From contig NZ_CP035282.1 of the NCBI RefSeq assembly GCF_004103715.1, forward strand, positions 858,673-922,672: 64,000 nt of DNA, written 5' to 3'. The position numbers were made by a program, and so were the translations under genes. The stretch is from Acidilutibacter cellobiosedens (GTDB lineage Bacteria; Bacillota; Clostridia; Tissierellales; Acidilutibacteraceae). Positions 33,194 through 41,055 of this stretch are shown here, in pieces; within the stretch, counting starts at the first letter, position 1; each line of letters opens with the position of its first letter. Below the pieces are notes generated by a model, which was not told where the DNA came from, did not search any database, and saw nothing but the letters and a program-made list of their open reading frames with translations.

Positions 33194-33270
33194 GCACCTA
33201 TAGCTCAGGTGGATAGAGCAACGGACTTCTAATCCGTGTGCCGGGGGTTCGAATCCTCCTAGGTGCACCA
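33194..33270 (+). tRNA. tRNA-Arg (UCU anticodon)
   Basis: Acceptor GCACCTA with TAGGTGC, anticodon stem ACGGA/TCCGT with loop CTTCTAA, anticodon TCT; CCA encoded. Confidence 0.95.
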
Positions 33271-33282
33271 TTTTTTTGTTGT

Positions 33283-33360
33283 GGTGGGTATAGCCTAGCT
33301 GGTTAGGGCGCCAGATTGTGGCTCTGGAGGCCATGGGTTCGAATCCCATTACCCACCCCA
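33283..33360 (+). tRNA. tRNA-His (GUG anticodon)
   Basis: Acceptor GTGGGTA with TACCCAC plus the extra 5' G opposite C73 that marks tRNA-His; anticodon loop TTGTGGC gives GTG; CCA encoded. Confidence 0.95.
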
Positions 33361-33382
33361 AGATAATTATAATAATAAAAAT

Positions 33383-33455
33383 GACTCATTAGCTCAGGTG
33401 GTAGAGCACCTGACTTTTAATCAGGGTGTCCGGAGTTCGAGTCTCCGATGGGTCA
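33383..33455 (+). tRNA. tRNA-Lys (UUU anticodon)
   Basis: Acceptor GACTCAT with ATGGGTC, anticodon stem CCTGA/TCAGG with loop CTTTTAA, anticodon TTT. The CCA end is not encoded (CTA follows the discriminator), so it must be added. Confidence 0.94.
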
Positions 33456-33465
33456 CTACTTTTAT

Positions 33466-33549
33466 GCGGGAATGGCGGAATTGGCAGACGCGCTAGACTT
33501 AGGATCTAGTGTCATTGACGTGGGGGTTCAAGTCCTCTTTCCCGCACCA
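33466..33549 (+). tRNA. tRNA-Leu (UAG anticodon)
   Basis: Acceptor GCGGGAA with TTCCCGC, a long class II variable arm, anticodon stem CTAGA/TCTAG with loop CTTAGGA, anticodon TAG; CCA encoded. Confidence 0.95.
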
Positions 33550-33566
33550 AACAATTGCAGATTATA

Positions 33567-33665
33567 TTGCGGGGGAACTATATGGGCTGCGGTCCACATG
33601 AGTTGAGAAGGTTAAAACCTGACCCTTTGAACCTGTCAGTTAATACTGGCGAAGGGAAGCAAATT
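33567..33665 (+). ncRNA. TPP (THI-box) riboswitch 1
   Basis: It has the conserved THI elements in order: GGGGG at the 5' side, TTGAGAAGG (usual CTGAGA position), ACCCTTTGAACCTG, and ATACTGGCGAAGGGAAGC. TTGC at the 5' end can pair with GCAA to close P1. It should bind thiamin pyrophosphate in the nascent RNA. It is followed within 20 bases by its own terminator, so ligand binding is predicted to stop transcription. Confidence 0.93.
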
Positions 33666-33682
33666 GTTACATGAAATGATTA

Positions 33683-33716
33683 AGGTGCTTTTCTTATAGA
33701 AGGAGGCACTTTTTTA
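33683..33716 (+). terminator. Expression-platform terminator of riboswitch 1
   Basis: GTGCTTTTCTT (33686 onward) pairs with AAGGAGGCAC through a 4-base loop, allowing G-U pairs and one bulge, followed by TTTTTTATT. Confidence 0.75.
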
Positions 33717-33732
33717 TTATATAAAACCGAAT

Positions 33733-33836
33733 ATGTTGCGGGGGGACTAAGCGGGCTGAAGTCCGTATTAAGTTGAGAAGGTTAAAACCTGACCCTTTGA
33801 ACCTGTTAGTTAATACTGACGTAGGGAAGCGGAATT
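33733..33836 (+). ncRNA. TPP (THI-box) riboswitch 2
   Basis: A second complete THI element: GGGGGG, TTGAGAAGGTTAAAACCTG, ACCCTTTGAACCTG, then ATACTGACGTAGGGAAGC. Its core matches riboswitch 1 over long stretches, but the P3 region differs (AGCGGGCTGAAGTCCGT against ATGGGCTGCGGTCCACAT). It precedes a second terminator. Confidence 0.93.
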
Positions 33837-33844
33837 TGATAAGA

Positions 33845-33879
33845 AAGATGTTTGCTGAAATCGGTGAACGTCTTTTTTT
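33845..33879 (+). terminator. Expression-platform terminator of riboswitch 2
   Basis: AAGATGTTTGC (33845-33855) pairs with GTGAACGTCTT (33864-33874) with three G-U pairs, followed by seven T residues. Confidence 0.8.
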
Positions 33880-33881
33880 AT

Positions 33882-33917
33882 GACTCCTACCGCAACGACG
33901 GACTAAAGAAAGGAGTC
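33882..33917 (+). promoter_or_regulatory. Hairpin covering the thiC Shine-Dalgarno
   Basis: GACTCCT (33882-33888) is the exact complement of AGGAGTC (33911-33917), which contains the thiC ribosome-binding site nine bases before the ATG. It could add translational control below the two riboswitches. Confidence 0.6.
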
Positions 33918-33925
33918 TATTCAGA

Positions 33926-35227
33926 ATGAATTATAAAACACAGATGGAAGCGGCCAGAAAAGGTATTGTCACAAAGGAACTTTCGCGAGTTGCTAAAGAT
34001 GAAGGTTTTACAGAGCAGGAACTTTTAGCTCTTGTAGCATCGGGTCGGATTGTGATTCCGGCGAACATCCGCCATAAATCGCTACACCCTTACGGGATCG
34101 GCGAAGGTCTGCGGACGAAAGTCAACGTTAATCTCGGTATATCAGGTGATTGCGCAGATTATCATGCGGAAATGGAGAAGGTAAGGCTGGCAGAGAAATT
34201 CGGTGCGGAATCAATTATGGATTTGAGTAATTATGGAAAGACACGGGAATTCCGTAAAAAATTGATTGAAATTTCTCTGGCGATGATCGGTACCGTCCCT
34301 ATTTACGATGCCATTGGGTATCTCGAAAAAGATCTGAAGGAAATCACAGCACAGGATTTTCTGAGAGTCATACGTTCCCATGCGGAGGAAGGGGTGGATT
34401 TTATGACCATTCATGCGGGTATCAACCGTCGGGTCATGGAAATTTTCCTGCGCGAAAGGCGGCAGATGAATATTGTTTCACGCGGTGGTTCTCTGATTTT
34501 TGCGTGGATGAAGATGACGGGGAATGAAAACCCTTTTTATGAGTATTATGACGAACTGCTCGATATCCTGCGGGAACACGACGTAACCGTTAGCCTTGGC
34601 GACGCGCTCCGCCCTGGAAGTATTGCGGATTCGACGGATGCTTCTCAGATTGCCGAGCTCACGGAAATAGGAAATTTGACAGAACGTGCCTGGAAGCAGG
34701 ATGTGCAGGTTTTGGTTGAAGGTCCGGGCCACATGGCTATGGATGAAATTGCGGCCAACATGAAGATTGAAAAACGGATTTGCCACGGCGCACCTTTTTA
34801 TGTGTTGGGGCCCCTTGTCACCGATATAGCGCCCGGCTATGACCATATTACGTCGGCTATCGGCGGGGCCATCGCGGCGGCAAACGGTGCAGATTTTTTG
34901 TGCTACGTGACCCCAGCAGAACATTTGCGCCTTCCAGACCTCAGTGATGTTAAAGAGGGAATTATTGCTTCCAAAATTGCAGCACATGCGGCGGATATTG
35001 CCAAGGGCGTGAAGAATGCACGGATGGCGGATTTCCAGATCAGTGAAGCTCGTCGGAAACTGGAATGGGAGGATATTTTTAAACTCTCTCTGGACGGAGA
35101 GAAGGCGAAAGAATATTACGAAAGCATTCCGCCGGAAGACCGGCATAGTTGTTCCATGTGCGGCAAAATGTGTGCAGTACGCACCATGAACCGAATACTG
35201 GACGGACTGGATACGAAGCTGAGATGA
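33926..35227 (+). CDS. thiC: Phosphomethylpyrimidine synthase
   Basis: ThiC is a radical-SAM-type Fe-S enzyme that converts 5-aminoimidazole ribotide to HMP-phosphate, the pyrimidine half of thiamin. Recognisable parts are [48 protein letters not shown] and a C-terminal cysteine cluster CSMCGKMC. That cluster is CX2CX3C, one residue shorter than the CX2CX4C of the E. coli enzyme. At 433 residues it is the short form lacking the N-terminal extension. Base composition is clearly more GC-rich than the flanking genes. Expression is governed by the two TPP riboswitches. Confidence 0.95.
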   Translation: MNYKTQMEAARKGIVTKELSRVAKDEGFTEQELLALVASGRIVIPANIRHKSLHPYGIGEGLRTKVNVNLGISGDCADYHAEMEKVRLAEKFGAESIMDLSNYGKTREFRKKLIEISLAMIGTVPIYDAIGYLEKDLKEITAQDFLRVIRSHAEEGVDFMTIHAGINRRVMEIFLRERRQMNIVSRGGSLIFAWMKMTGNENPFYEYYDELLDILREHDVTVSLGDALRPGSIADSTDASQIAELTEIGNLTERAWKQDVQVLVEGPGHMAMDEIAANMKIEKRICHGAPFYVLGPLVTDIAPGYDHITSAIGGAIAAANGADFLCYVTPAEHLRLPDLSDVKEGIIASKIAAHAADIAKGVKNARMADFQISEARRKLEWEDIFKLSLDGEKAKEYYESIPPEDRHSCSMCGKMCAVRTMNRILDGLDTKLR

Positions 35228-35276
35228 TATCATTAGACTTGATTTGGGGAATACCAGTGGAAGGAGGAATATAAAA

Positions 35277-36113
35277 ATGATTAGTAAGGAAGATATTAAA
35301 AACCGAATGATTCAAGCAGTTGAAACCGTAAAGCGGACAAATCCTATGGCAGGATCCATCACGAATTCAGTAACTATTAATTTTGTGGCTAATGCTCAGC
35401 TCGCTGTCGGAGGGTCCGCCGCTATGGTTTACCTGCCTGATGAGGGAGAATTTTTGGCGGAAGCCGGCGGCGCCACCTATATAAATGTCGGTACTCTCTT
35501 GCCGATTTATGAGCAGACTCTGCCATGTACAGTCAAAGCCCTGTATGATGCTGGAAAACCATGGGTTCTGGATCCGGTCGCAATCGGAATCGGATTACTT
35601 AGGACTCAACTGTTACGGCAGTTTAAGGAGTATAAACCAAATGTAATCAGAGGGAATGCTTCGGAAATTATTGCGTTGGCCGGTTTATGGGGATTAGAGG
35701 GCGGTACAGCTCAATCCAATGTCCGCGGCGTTGATTCTACGGATTCGGTAACCGACGCAGAGATTGCTGCTGTTGCACTGGCGAAGTGGACAGGCGGGGC
35801 TGTGGCCGTATCCGGTAAAACGGATTTGATAACGGATGGTTCCATTGCAGCCTTTTCCTATGGAGGATCTTACTTTATGGAGAAAATTACCGGGTCAGGT
35901 TGTTCATTGGGTGGCGTCGTCGCAGTATATGCAACATCTGCTTCACCATTTATTGCAGCACTTACTGCCACTGCGGCGTACAATTTGGCGGCGAGCCGTG
36001 CTGAAAGTAAAGCGGATGGTCCAGGAAGTTTTCAGATTGCGTTCATCGACGAATTATATAAAGCCACTGCGGCTGATATTGCAAATAACCCATTTGAAAT
36101 TAAGGAGGTTTAA
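35277..36113 (+). CDS. thiM: Hydroxyethylthiazole kinase
   Basis: ThiM phosphorylates the thiazole alcohol in the salvage route, giving the substrate of ThiE. The 278-residue protein has the family's TNPMAGSITNSVTINFVANA N-terminus with the substrate-binding region, DPVAIGIG, VIRGNASEI, and the ATP-site block ITGSGCSLGGVVAVY with the catalytic Cys. An upstream in-frame start at 35244 is less likely because GGAAGGAGG precedes the ATG at 35277. Second gene of the operon. Confidence 0.93.
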   Translation: MISKEDIKNRMIQAVETVKRTNPMAGSITNSVTINFVANAQLAVGGSAAMVYLPDEGEFLAEAGGATYINVGTLLPIYEQTLPCTVKALYDAGKPWVLDPVAIGIGLLRTQLLRQFKEYKPNVIRGNASEIIALAGLWGLEGGTAQSNVRGVDSTDSVTDAEIAAVALAKWTGGAVAVSGKTDLITDGSIAAFSYGGSYFMEKITGSGCSLGGVVAVYATSASPFIAALTATAAYNLAASRAESKADGPGSFQIAFIDELYKATAADIANNPFEIKEV

Positions 36114-36116
36114 TCG

Positions 36117-36428
36117 ATGAATGTACTGATTGCAGTAGCCATTGCACCATGCGGTGTAGGTAATGAGCTCGCGCCGGAAGTAGCCGAAGTCGTGAAAGTG
36201 ATTCGTGAATCGGGTTTACCTAATCGCACAACTTCCATGTTTACGGAAATTGAAGGTGAGTGGGATGAAGTGATGAAGGTCATAAAAGATGCGACATTTG
36301 TACTCGCAGGCAAAGGTATCCGCACAGAAGTCGTTCTGAAGGCCGATATACGCCCAGGCTGTACAAACATGATAAATACAAAAGTTGATAAAATAAACGG
36401 TATTTTGGGAGGTAAAAATGAGCATTAG
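36117..36428 (+). CDS. Thiamine-binding protein, MTH1187/DUF77 family
   Basis: 103 residues beginning VLIAVAIAPCGVGNELAPEV and containing SMFTEIEGEWDEVMKVI, the pattern of the small ferredoxin-like MTH1187/YkoF family that binds thiamin or its pyrimidine part. Its place between thiM and thiE supports a role in thiamin handling, possibly as a carrier. It begins 3 bases after thiM and overlaps thiE by 11 bases. Confidence 0.85.
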   Translation: MNVLIAVAIAPCGVGNELAPEVAEVVKVIRESGLPNRTTSMFTEIEGEWDEVMKVIKDATFVLAGKGIRTEVVLKADIRPGCTNMINTKVDKINGILGGKNEH

Positions 36429-37131
36429 AGAAAAATTAGACATTTCAGCATATCTGGTAGTGGGACCGGAGAACACAAAAGGTCGAGACGTTGCAGAAAT
36501 TATTAAAGATGCAGTAGAGGTTGGGTTCTCCTGTGTACAAATTCGTTCAAAGATTGCTTCGGCACGTGAACTGATTGAATTAACCCGTCAGGCTTCTAAT
36601 GTAATTGCGCAAGCCGGTAAATCGGACAAAGTTGCACTGCTCGTGGACGACCGCCTTGACGTTGTACTGGCAGCGAGAAAGCAGGGGATAAAAGTGGATG
36701 GAATCCATGTCGGACAATCGGATATCCCGGTGGAAGTCTGCCGGGAATATTTAGGCGGCAATTCCATCGTTGGTCTATCAGCCAGAACACATGAATTATT
36801 TGAGTATATTAAAACTGCAGATGTCAGTCAAATCGACTATTTTGGTGCTGGACCGTTGCATGAAACAAAAACAAAACCGGACTGTGGGCTTGATTTAGAT
36901 GGGAAAGTAATTACCAGAAGTTTTGACGATATTGCGGAACTTGCCAGACTCAGCCCGATTCCGGTTGTAGTGGGCGGAGGTGTCAAGCTTGCCGATATAC
37001 CTGAGCTTGCTGGAACCGGAATCGACGGTTTCTTTGTGGTGTCTGCGGTGTGTGGAGCCGATAACCCTAAGTCAGAAGCTGCCAAGCTGGTTGAGACTTG
37101 GAATTCCGAAAGGTTTAAATTGAGCAGATAA
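36418..37131 (+). CDS. thiE: Thiamine-phosphate synthase
   Basis: ThiE joins HMP-pyrophosphate and thiazole phosphate to thiamin phosphate. The 237-residue TIM barrel shows LLVDDRLDVVLA, GIHVGQSDIP, VGLSARTHEL, the phosphate loop DYFGAGPLHETKTKPD and PVVVGGGVKLADIPEL. It is somewhat longer than many ThiE proteins (about 210) because of an N- and C-terminal extension. GGGAGG inside the preceding gene is its ribosome-binding site. No thiD is seen here, so HMP-P kinase must be encoded elsewhere. Confidence 0.93.
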   Translation: MSIREKLDISAYLVVGPENTKGRDVAEIIKDAVEVGFSCVQIRSKIASARELIELTRQASNVIAQAGKSDKVALLVDDRLDVVLAARKQGIKVDGIHVGQSDIPVEVCREYLGGNSIVGLSARTHELFEYIKTADVSQIDYFGAGPLHETKTKPDCGLDLDGKVITRSFDDIAELARLSPIPVVVGGGVKLADIPELAGTGIDGFFVVSAVCGADNPKSEAAKLVETWNSERFKLSR

Positions 37132-37135
37132 CATA

Positions 37136-37186
37136 TAAAAAAACAAACCTATTTTTATGTTATTAAAAGTAGGTTTGTTTTTTTAT
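37136..37186 (+). terminator. Terminator of the thi operon
   Basis: AAAAAACAAACCTA pairs with TAGGTTTGTTTTTT around a loop containing ATGTTATTAA; ends in a T run. Confidence 0.85.
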
Positions 37187-37457
37187 GTCTACAAATTTTT
37201 ATTTTATATGGGATTTTATTGAGGATCGGTTTCGTTGACGTATGATGGTCCTTCCTATATATAGATAAAAAACTAATTGCAAAATACATATCACCGGAGG
37301 AGGCTGCTTTGTGTTTCTGTCATTTTGAATGGGCAAAGAGCGGAGATTTATTTTTTTATAGATTTATGATATGCTAATATAGGAAAAACAGGATTATTAT
37401 GCAGTTTTTGTTCGATAAACATATTTCGATTATTTATATAATGAGGAGATGAAAGAG
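37187..37457 (+). promoter_or_regulatory. Intergenic region with candidate promoter
   Basis: TTGACG (37235-37240), 17 bases, TATATA (37258-37263) forms a possible promoter. A GGAGGAGG at about 37297 precedes a TTG-started 22-codon reading frame ending at a TAA near 37379; this may be a leader peptide or chance. I see nothing else. Confidence 0.35.
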
Positions 37458-37916
37458 ATGAAAAATTATGTATTTGGATTTTCACTAACAGGCCTTATAT
37501 TGTATGTATTGCAATTGTTCCCCAACATTATATGGATGCTCATACCGCCGGCTAACAATGTGCTTGTGAAGAATTCTTCACTGTATCCAATATTTAATAT
37601 TATAGAGCAGGTTTTTGGAATCATGACAGTTGCTCTATTGATTTTGATATTAAATAAAAAGGGTGAGAAAAACAGTGGCATTTATATTGGATTGGCGATT
37701 ATATTTTTGGCAGGGTATTATATCTCATGGATTTTTTACTATCAGGGGGTAGTATCTCCTTGGCTTCTTATCATAGGGCTTGCCGCCATGCCGCCTTTGT
37801 ATTTTTTATTTGTTGGACTCTGGATGAAAAATTACATTGTCATACTTCCATGTATTATTTTTGAAATTGCACATATTGCAATCACATGTTCTAATTATTT
37901 AAATCTGTACAGATAA
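37458..37916 (+). CDS. Small polytopic membrane protein, unknown function
   Basis: 152 residues with about five hydrophobic segments (near 5-25, 40-62, 75-95, 100-120 and 125-145) and few charges, so an integral membrane protein. I do not recognise a family. An ATG at 37449 abuts the GAGGAG site; the ATG at 37458 has better spacing. It stands alone between the thi operon and the MarR gene, with codon use like the AT-rich host rather than the thi genes. Confidence 0.65.
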   Translation: MKNYVFGFSLTGLILYVLQLFPNIIWMLIPPANNVLVKNSSLYPIFNIIEQVFGIMTVALLILILNKKGEKNSGIYIGLAIIFLAGYYISWIFYYQGVVSPWLLIIGLAAMPPLYFLFVGLWMKNYIVILPCIIFEIAHIAITCSNYLNLYR

Positions 37917-37992
37917 TAATGGCAATTATATTTATGTTACGGTGGAAAGATACTACGAACAAAAGGGAAAATAAAAATTTTTGTGGTTAATG

Positions 37993-38044
37993 TTGACAAT
38001 AATATATTTAAATCATATAATATTTAATATAAATATGATTTAAA
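37993..38044 (+). promoter_or_regulatory. Consensus promoter overlapped by a 12-bp inverted repeat (MarR operator candidate)
   Basis: TTGACA (37993-37998), 17 bases, TATAAT (38016-38021) is a perfect promoter. TTTAAATCATAT (38007-38018) is the exact complement of ATATGATTTAAA (38033-38044), so one arm covers the -10 box. This is the expected layout for MarR repression of its own operon. Confidence 0.75.
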
Positions 38045-38074
38045 AAACATATAAATTTAATGAGGAGGATTATT

Positions 38075-38524
38075 GTGCTCGAAGAAGAGTTTAAAGATGA
38101 AATATGGGATATTCTTCACGTTGTTAAGGTTGGAGCAGAGAAAGTACTGCATCCTATTGTGCAACCTGAAGGACTAACGGTGATCCAGACATATGTCCTT
38201 TTTGCTGTCCAAAAATATGAAATTATAACTGTAGGAAATTTATCAAAAATTTTTGAAATCAATCAGGGAAATGTTTCTACCACATGTAAAAAGCTTGAAA
38301 GATTAGGATTTATATATCGAGTTCGGCAGAGTGAAGATGAACGTATAGTTTCTTTATCTTTGACAGAGCATGGAAGACAAGCACTGAAAAATATAAGAGA
38401 AAGAGCAAAAAAATATGATCCTATTTTACGAACCATACCAAAGGAAAAATTCCAAGTGATTTTAAATGGTTTTTCTGAGCTTAATGAACTTTTTAAACTT
38501 TTAGGTACTGTTGAGGTGAAATGA
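38075..38524 (+). CDS. MarR-family transcriptional regulator
   Basis: 149 residues with a winged helix-turn-helix: TVIQTYVLFAVQKYEIITVGNL, the recognition helix INQGNVSTTCKKLERLGFIYRV, and the wing RQSEDERIVSLSLTEHG, followed by a dimerisation helix. The frame is open to an ATG at 38060, but GAGGAGG lies inside that stretch, so GTG at 38075 is the start. It is the first gene of a three-gene unit with the DUF1538 protein and the P-II-like protein and probably controls it through the palindrome over the promoter. Confidence 0.87.
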   Translation: MLEEEFKDEIWDILHVVKVGAEKVLHPIVQPEGLTVIQTYVLFAVQKYEIITVGNLSKIFEINQGNVSTTCKKLERLGFIYRVRQSEDERIVSLSLTEHGRQALKNIRERAKKYDPILRTIPKEKFQVILNGFSELNELFKLLGTVEVK

Positions 38525-38573
38525 TGTTTTTATGTAGTATGAAATATAAATCAAAGATTTGAGGGGGCGAGAA

Positions 38574-40094
38574 ATGAAAAGAAATCTGAAAGCAAAAGTA
38601 AAAGAAGCATTGTTATCTGTGCTACCTATAACTATAATTGTTCTTTTTTTAAGTATTACAATTATTCCTATGCCAGTTGGTACCACATTGTTGTTTTTAT
38701 CCGGTGCTGTATTGCTTATTATTGGAATGGGATTTTTTTCATTGGGTGCAGATATGGCTATGATTCCAATGGGTGATGGCCTTGGAATTGAACTGGGTAA
38801 ATCTCAAAAAATTTTTCTTATGACAATAGTTAGCTTTATTCTGGGTTTTTTAATTACTGTTGCCGAACCTGATTTACAGGTTTTAGCTCACCAGGTTCCT
38901 TCCATTCCTGATAATGTACTGATCTTTACAATAGCCTTTGGCGTGGGAATCTTTTTAGCGATTGCGGTATTACGCACATTTTATAAAATTAGTTTCTCAT
39001 ATATGCTTATCTTTTTTTATTCTCTTGTTTTTATTCTATCGATATTTGTGCCTAAAGATTTTATTGCTATGGCTTTTGATAGCGGTGGAGTTACTACGGG
39101 CCCGATTACCGTTCCTTTTATTATGACATTTGGAGTGGGAATGGCTTCAATACGAAGTTATAGAGATTCACAGGACGATAGTTTCGGCATGGTTGCTCTT
39201 TGTAGCATCGGACCAATTTTAGCTGTCCTTATCTTAGGTATATGTTATAATCCAACCACTACCGATTATACATCTGCTGTAATTCCTGATGTTTTTACAA
39301 TGCAAGATGTAGCACGGCAGTTCTTGATTGGTATTCCTATATACTTCAGAGAAGTCTCAATTGCCCTTTTTCCTATCATTTTGTTCTTTGCTGTTTTTCA
39401 ATTAATTTCCAGAAGATATAAGAAACGTCAGTTGATAAAAATTGGAGTAGGACTGATTTATACCCTTGTTGGTCTGGTTTTATTTTTGACCGGAGTAAAT
39501 GTAGGATTCTTGCCTGCAGGTCATTACATAGGTTCGGAGATTGCTGCATCTGCATATAAATTGCTGCTGATTCCTTTAGGAATGATAATAGGATATTTTA
39601 TTGTATCGGCAGAACCGGCTGTACATGTTCTTAATAAACAAGTTGAGATGGTTTCACAGGGAACGATTTCCCAAAAGCTAATGCAACGAAGTCTATCTAT
39701 AGGAACGTCTATTTCCTTAGCTTTTGCTATGATTAGGGTATTGAGCGGTATATCCATTTTCTGGTTTTTGGTTCCTGGTTATTTCATTGCCATAATATTG
39801 ACTTTTTGGGTACCAAAAATATTTACGGGAATTGCCTTTGATAGTGGAGGCGTTGCCAGCGGGCCTATGACTGCTACTTTTTTACTTCCTTTTGCCATAG
39901 GAGTATGTAAAAGCCTTGGAGGTAACATTATGACAGATGCTTTTGGTATTGTAGCCATGGTTGCTATGACTCCTCTCATTACTATTCAGGTTATGGGCCT
40001 TATATATAAAATTAAAATGGAATCATATGATGAGACAAAAAGTGTCGCTATATTAGATACTGAGGATAGCATAATAGACTATGAGGAGGAGTAA
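38574..40094 (+). CDS. DUF1538 polytopic membrane protein (predicted transporter)
   Basis: 506 residues with about twelve membrane segments arranged as two similar halves. Each half contains a paired signature: AEPDLQVL ... AFDSGGVTTGPITVPFIMTFGVG in the first and AEPAVHVL ... AFDSGGVASGPMTATFLLPFAIG in the second, which indicates an internal duplication with inverted or parallel repeat structure as in many transporters. The substrate is unknown. An upstream TTG at 38559 overlaps the GAGGGGG site; the ATG at 38574 is preferred. A two-domain P-II-like gene starts 4 bases after the stop, which suggests that transport is gated by a P-II-type signal. Confidence 0.85.
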   Translation: MKRNLKAKVKEALLSVLPITIIVLFLSITIIPMPVGTTLLFLSGAVLLIIGMGFFSLGADMAMIPMGDGLGIELGKSQKIFLMTIVSFILGFLITVAEPDLQVLAHQVPSIPDNVLIFTIAFGVGIFLAIAVLRTFYKISFSYMLIFFYSLVFILSIFVPKDFIAMAFDSGGVTTGPITVPFIMTFGVGMASIRSYRDSQDDSFGMVALCSIGPILAVLILGICYNPTTTDYTSAVIPDVFTMQDVARQFLIGIPIYFREVSIALFPIILFFAVFQLISRRYKKRQLIKIGVGLIYTLVGLVLFLTGVNVGFLPAGHYIGSEIAASAYKLLLIPLGMIIGYFIVSAEPAVHVLNKQVEMVSQGTISQKLMQRSLSIGTSISLAFAMIRVLSGISIFWFLVPGYFIAIILTFWVPKIFTGIAFDSGGVASGPMTATFLLPFAIGVCKSLGGNIMTDAFGIVAMVAMTPLITIQVMGLIYKIKMESYDETKSVAILDTEDSIIDYEEE

Positions 40095-40098
40095 AAAT

Positions 40099-40794
40099 AT
40101 GAATAGAGATGTAAGTAAGGGGATTGTTAAACTTGTCGTGACAATTGTTGATCGTGGTAATGGACAAAAGATTACTGAAATTTGTAATAGAGAACAGCTT
40201 CATTTTCATTTTATTTGCTTTGGATGTGGTACAGCGGATTCGGAGATGTTGGATTATTTGGGAATAGGTGAGACTGAAAAAGATGTTGTCATAAGCATGG
40301 TACCGGATTCTAAAATACCATTGTTGCTTTCAACTCTTTTAGAAGAGATGCAATTGAAAAGTCCCGGTAAAGGCATATCTTTTACGATGCCGATATCAGG
40401 AATTGGTAGCTTGATTTCGAAATTGTTAATGCGGGAAGAACGTATAAAAATAGAAAGTGAAGTGAGAAAAATGGAATGTAATGTAAAATATGCGCTTGTT
40501 ATAATTGTCGTTAATCGCGGATACAGCGATGTAGTTATGACTGCCGCTAAATCTGTCGGAGTAACTGGAGGGACTATGCTTGATGCGAGAGGGATAGGAT
40601 ATGAGGAAGCAGAAAAGTTTTTAGGAATTTCTATACAATCTGAGAAAAATATTTTAGCTATTCTTTGCAGTCAAAAAGATAAGCATACTATTATGGAAAC
40701 GATTAATCAAGTTGCCGGTATGAGAACAGAAGCTGGAGGAATTGTGCTTTCTTTGCCTGTAGACAATATAATAGGAATTAATGGCCTTGAGTAA
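40099..40794 (+). CDS. Double P-II-like signalling protein linked to DUF1538
   Basis: 231 residues made of two P-II-like ferredoxin folds: domain 1 about residues 8-100 (KLVVTIVDRGNGQKITEI ... GKGISFTMPISGIGS) and domain 2 about 125-228 (KYALVIIVVNRGYSDVVMTA ... AGGIVLSLPVDNIIGI). P-II proteins sense ATP/ADP and 2-oxoglutarate or other small ligands and bind transporters. I do not see the classical T-loop tyrosine, so uridylylation is unlikely. An in-frame ATG at 40081 overlaps the previous gene; GAGGAGG places the start at 40099. Tight linkage to the DUF1538 gene points to a regulator-transporter pair. Confidence 0.82.
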   Translation: MNRDVSKGIVKLVVTIVDRGNGQKITEICNREQLHFHFICFGCGTADSEMLDYLGIGETEKDVVISMVPDSKIPLLLSTLLEEMQLKSPGKGISFTMPISGIGSLISKLLMREERIKIESEVRKMECNVKYALVIIVVNRGYSDVVMTAAKSVGVTGGTMLDARGIGYEEAEKFLGISIQSEKNILAILCSQKDKHTIMETINQVAGMRTEAGGIVLSLPVDNIIGINGLE

Positions 40795-40912
40795 TGAATA
40801 AACTGAAATCCCATGTAATAGTAAGTTTTAATATCCCCTTTTGTATGTTGATAAGAAATGTGATATAGATGCTCCTTCTATTTGTTGATGATATAAAACT
40901 TTTGTGAAAGAA

Positions 40913-40952
40913 AAAAAGCCGCAATTTACTATCTGTGAGTTGCGGCTTTTTG
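40913..40952 (+). terminator. Terminator after the DUF1538/P-II operon
   Basis: AAAAAGCCGCAA (40913-40924) pairs with TTGCGGCTTTTT (40940-40951). Confidence 0.88.
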
Positions 40953-41055
40953 TTATTGCGTTATTTATTATGACGAGTTTTAACAAAATCTTTAAGAACG
41001 AATATATTATAATAGATATACGCATTTGATAATTAATAAGGAGGATTGAACAGTT

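Noticed and set aside
33170-33361. 63-codon minus-strand frame across the tRNA genes
   Set aside because: It is the antisense reading of tRNA-Gly, -Arg and -His, a well-known spurious product.
34478-35233. 251-codon minus-strand frame
   Set aside because: It lies wholly antisense to thiC, whose protein is complete and conserved; the open frame reflects GC-rich codon structure.
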